DNA from: Aphelocoma coerulescens
Taxonomy: Eukaryota > Chordata > Aves > Passeriformes > Corvidae
Assembly: GCF_041296385.1 (NCBI RefSeq)
Contig: NC_091033.1
Location: forward strand, 11,488,001 to 11,552,000
Reading direction: 5' to 3'
Length of the DNA: 64,000 nt
Within the stretch, counting starts at the first letter, position 1. Every line of letters starts with the position of its first letter. The notes under the pieces are model-generated. The model was not told where the DNA came from, did no database searches, and worked only from the letters and a program-made list of their open reading frames with translations. The translations under genes and the position numbers were made by a program. Positions 62,761 through 64,000 of this stretch are shown in pieces.

Positions 62761-64000
62761 ACTCATCTGTTGACAAATAGAGAGAAATGTCTTTGGGTAT
62801 TCATGCAGCTTGCTCAACTCAAAAGCAAATTGAAAATTATAATAAAGCCTGTTCCACATTCTTCATTCATTAAAGCTGTGTTTGTGCCACGTTATTTCTG
62901 GGCACATTAGCATCTGCTGGGAAGAGCTCATTAAATGACCATTAGCCTGCTCTCCTCTCCTTCCAAGACAGTGCAGGAGCTGAAAGTCTGTCCTTCTTCC
63001 ATGGCACCACACATGGAAGTGGCAACAAGACAGGATTTCATTTTGGCAAGACAGATAACAGAGAAAGTTTTTTGTTGGAAGCAGCTGTGAAATAGAAGGA
63101 AAAAAGTGCAGGAAAAAATGTTGCTGAATAACAAGACTAGGAAAAAGTACTGTGACAGTCATCGAGGAACAACGCAATCACCCACAAAACTAAACAAGGA
63201 CAGCCTTGGCCACTGATCTACATAGATTTGCCTCAAATTCACAGACCAGTGGACCATCAACAAGTCAAGAGGTAGCTTAGGGTATTGAAATGGCCCTTAA
63301 AGTAATGGTGCTAAAGAAACATTGCTTGGCCCCAGAGTTTTGCCAGGCCCATCTGTAAGGAACACATCTGCAGCAACTGGAGGCGGCTGCAGAACTGACA
63401 CAGCCTGAGCTCCACAGAGGAAGAGAAAAAGTTGTGGAAACAGCTAAGTTAAGGAGAGAATGAGAAAGAATCAGATTTGACATGGGATGCACCAAAACCC
63501 AAATCAATTCGCAAGTTCTCATGGTTTCCACAGTACAGATCAGCTCTGAGACAAGCTAGAGGTGACACATTTACATTGCTTTGCTCTTCTTTTTAAAACA
63601 AATTACTTCTCACTCCTACCAGCACAAAACATGAGAGCTGGAGTTCACAGACACAAAAGCAATATTGCAGCTGCAGGAATGAAAAAATGGATAGAACCTT
63701 CCACTCCAAAAGTAAATAAAAGAAGTTAAGGGCTAAAAATTGTATTTGGGGATTTTTCTTTTACGGAAGGCTTTCCTGGTGCAGAGAGTCCATCAGGGCA
63801 CTGGTTTTATGGCCTATACGAACATCACTGCCTCTTCTTCCTCTTTTTGATTTACAAGGAATATTTGATTTATGAAGATATTGATTTGCAAGGAATTACA
63901 AGGAATAATAAGGAGTAACAGAAATTGTCATACAGGAACAGGGCACTACAGTGATCTCCCTTCTTATCACATCTGTGATACTCTTCCAAAACATCCAATT
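62761..64000. other. Unique non-coding DNA with a degenerate direct repeat
   Basis: No supported gene. At 63,848-63,917 the words GATTTACAAGGAATA, GATTTGCAAGGAATTA and ACAAGGAATAATAAGG recur as loose direct repeats. The rest is ordinary sequence. Confidence 0.5.
63848..63917. repeat. Degenerate direct repeats of an ACAAGGAATA word
   Basis: Three to four imperfect copies of GATTTACAAGGAATA-like words within 70 bases, with irregular spacing. It is probably an old slippage-derived minisatellite. Confidence 0.55.

Noticed and set aside
1..64000. CRISPR array, operon, phage or other prokaryotic system
   Set aside because: No regularly spaced repeats, no ribosome-binding sites before long frames and no coding density. 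The CR1 and LTR content shows a vertebrate genome.

Overview
The window looks like non-coding nuclear DNA from a bird. The best evidence is three CR1 LINE 3'-end fragments, one with the bird-type tail (ATTCTATGATTC at its end), and a solo retroviral LTR. Other support is the modest recognisable repeat content, AT-leaning unique sequence, scattered poly-A/poly-T tracts and no CpG island. Species and locus cannot be told from the sequence, nor whether this is an intron or a gene desert.

I found no protein-coding gene or exon I can support, and no tRNA, rRNA, recognised microRNA or snRNA, CRISPR array or operon. The longest open frames (193, 165, 156, 155 and 140 codons) have no recognisable domain and sit in GC-richer unique sequence where chance frames run longer. 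Frames through 30.0-30.3 kb only read the CR1 element.

Layout: 1-17.8 kb is unique sequence with a few poly-T tracts and small CpG clusters near 5.2, 8.7 and 11.55 kb. 17.8-30.4 kb holds the three CR1 fragments (about 17.8 kb minus, 23.4 kb plus, 30.0 kb plus), a GC-richer stretch at 24.3-24.8 kb and a purine tract at 30.3 kb. 30.4-57.8 kb is mostly unique but carries traces of very old amniote repeats: MIR-like pieces at 40.06, 43.1 and 50.2 kb, an old SINE/L3-like copy at 43.3 kb and palindromic repeat remnants at 35.7 and 54.95 kb. 57.85-58.32 kb is a solo LTR with matching 9-base flanks. 58.3-64 kb is unique sequence with a better preserved copy of the SINE seen at 43.3 kb, at 62.5-62.76 kb, and a hairpin around an octamer motif at 61.6 kb.

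No new multi-gene system is visible. The most useful leads are the two same-strand copies of an ancient SINE-like element, which may have been kept as regulatory DNA, the solo LTR, and several candidate conserved non-coding blocks that need an alignment to test. Family names for the old repeats rest on remembered consensus patterns, not on a database search.
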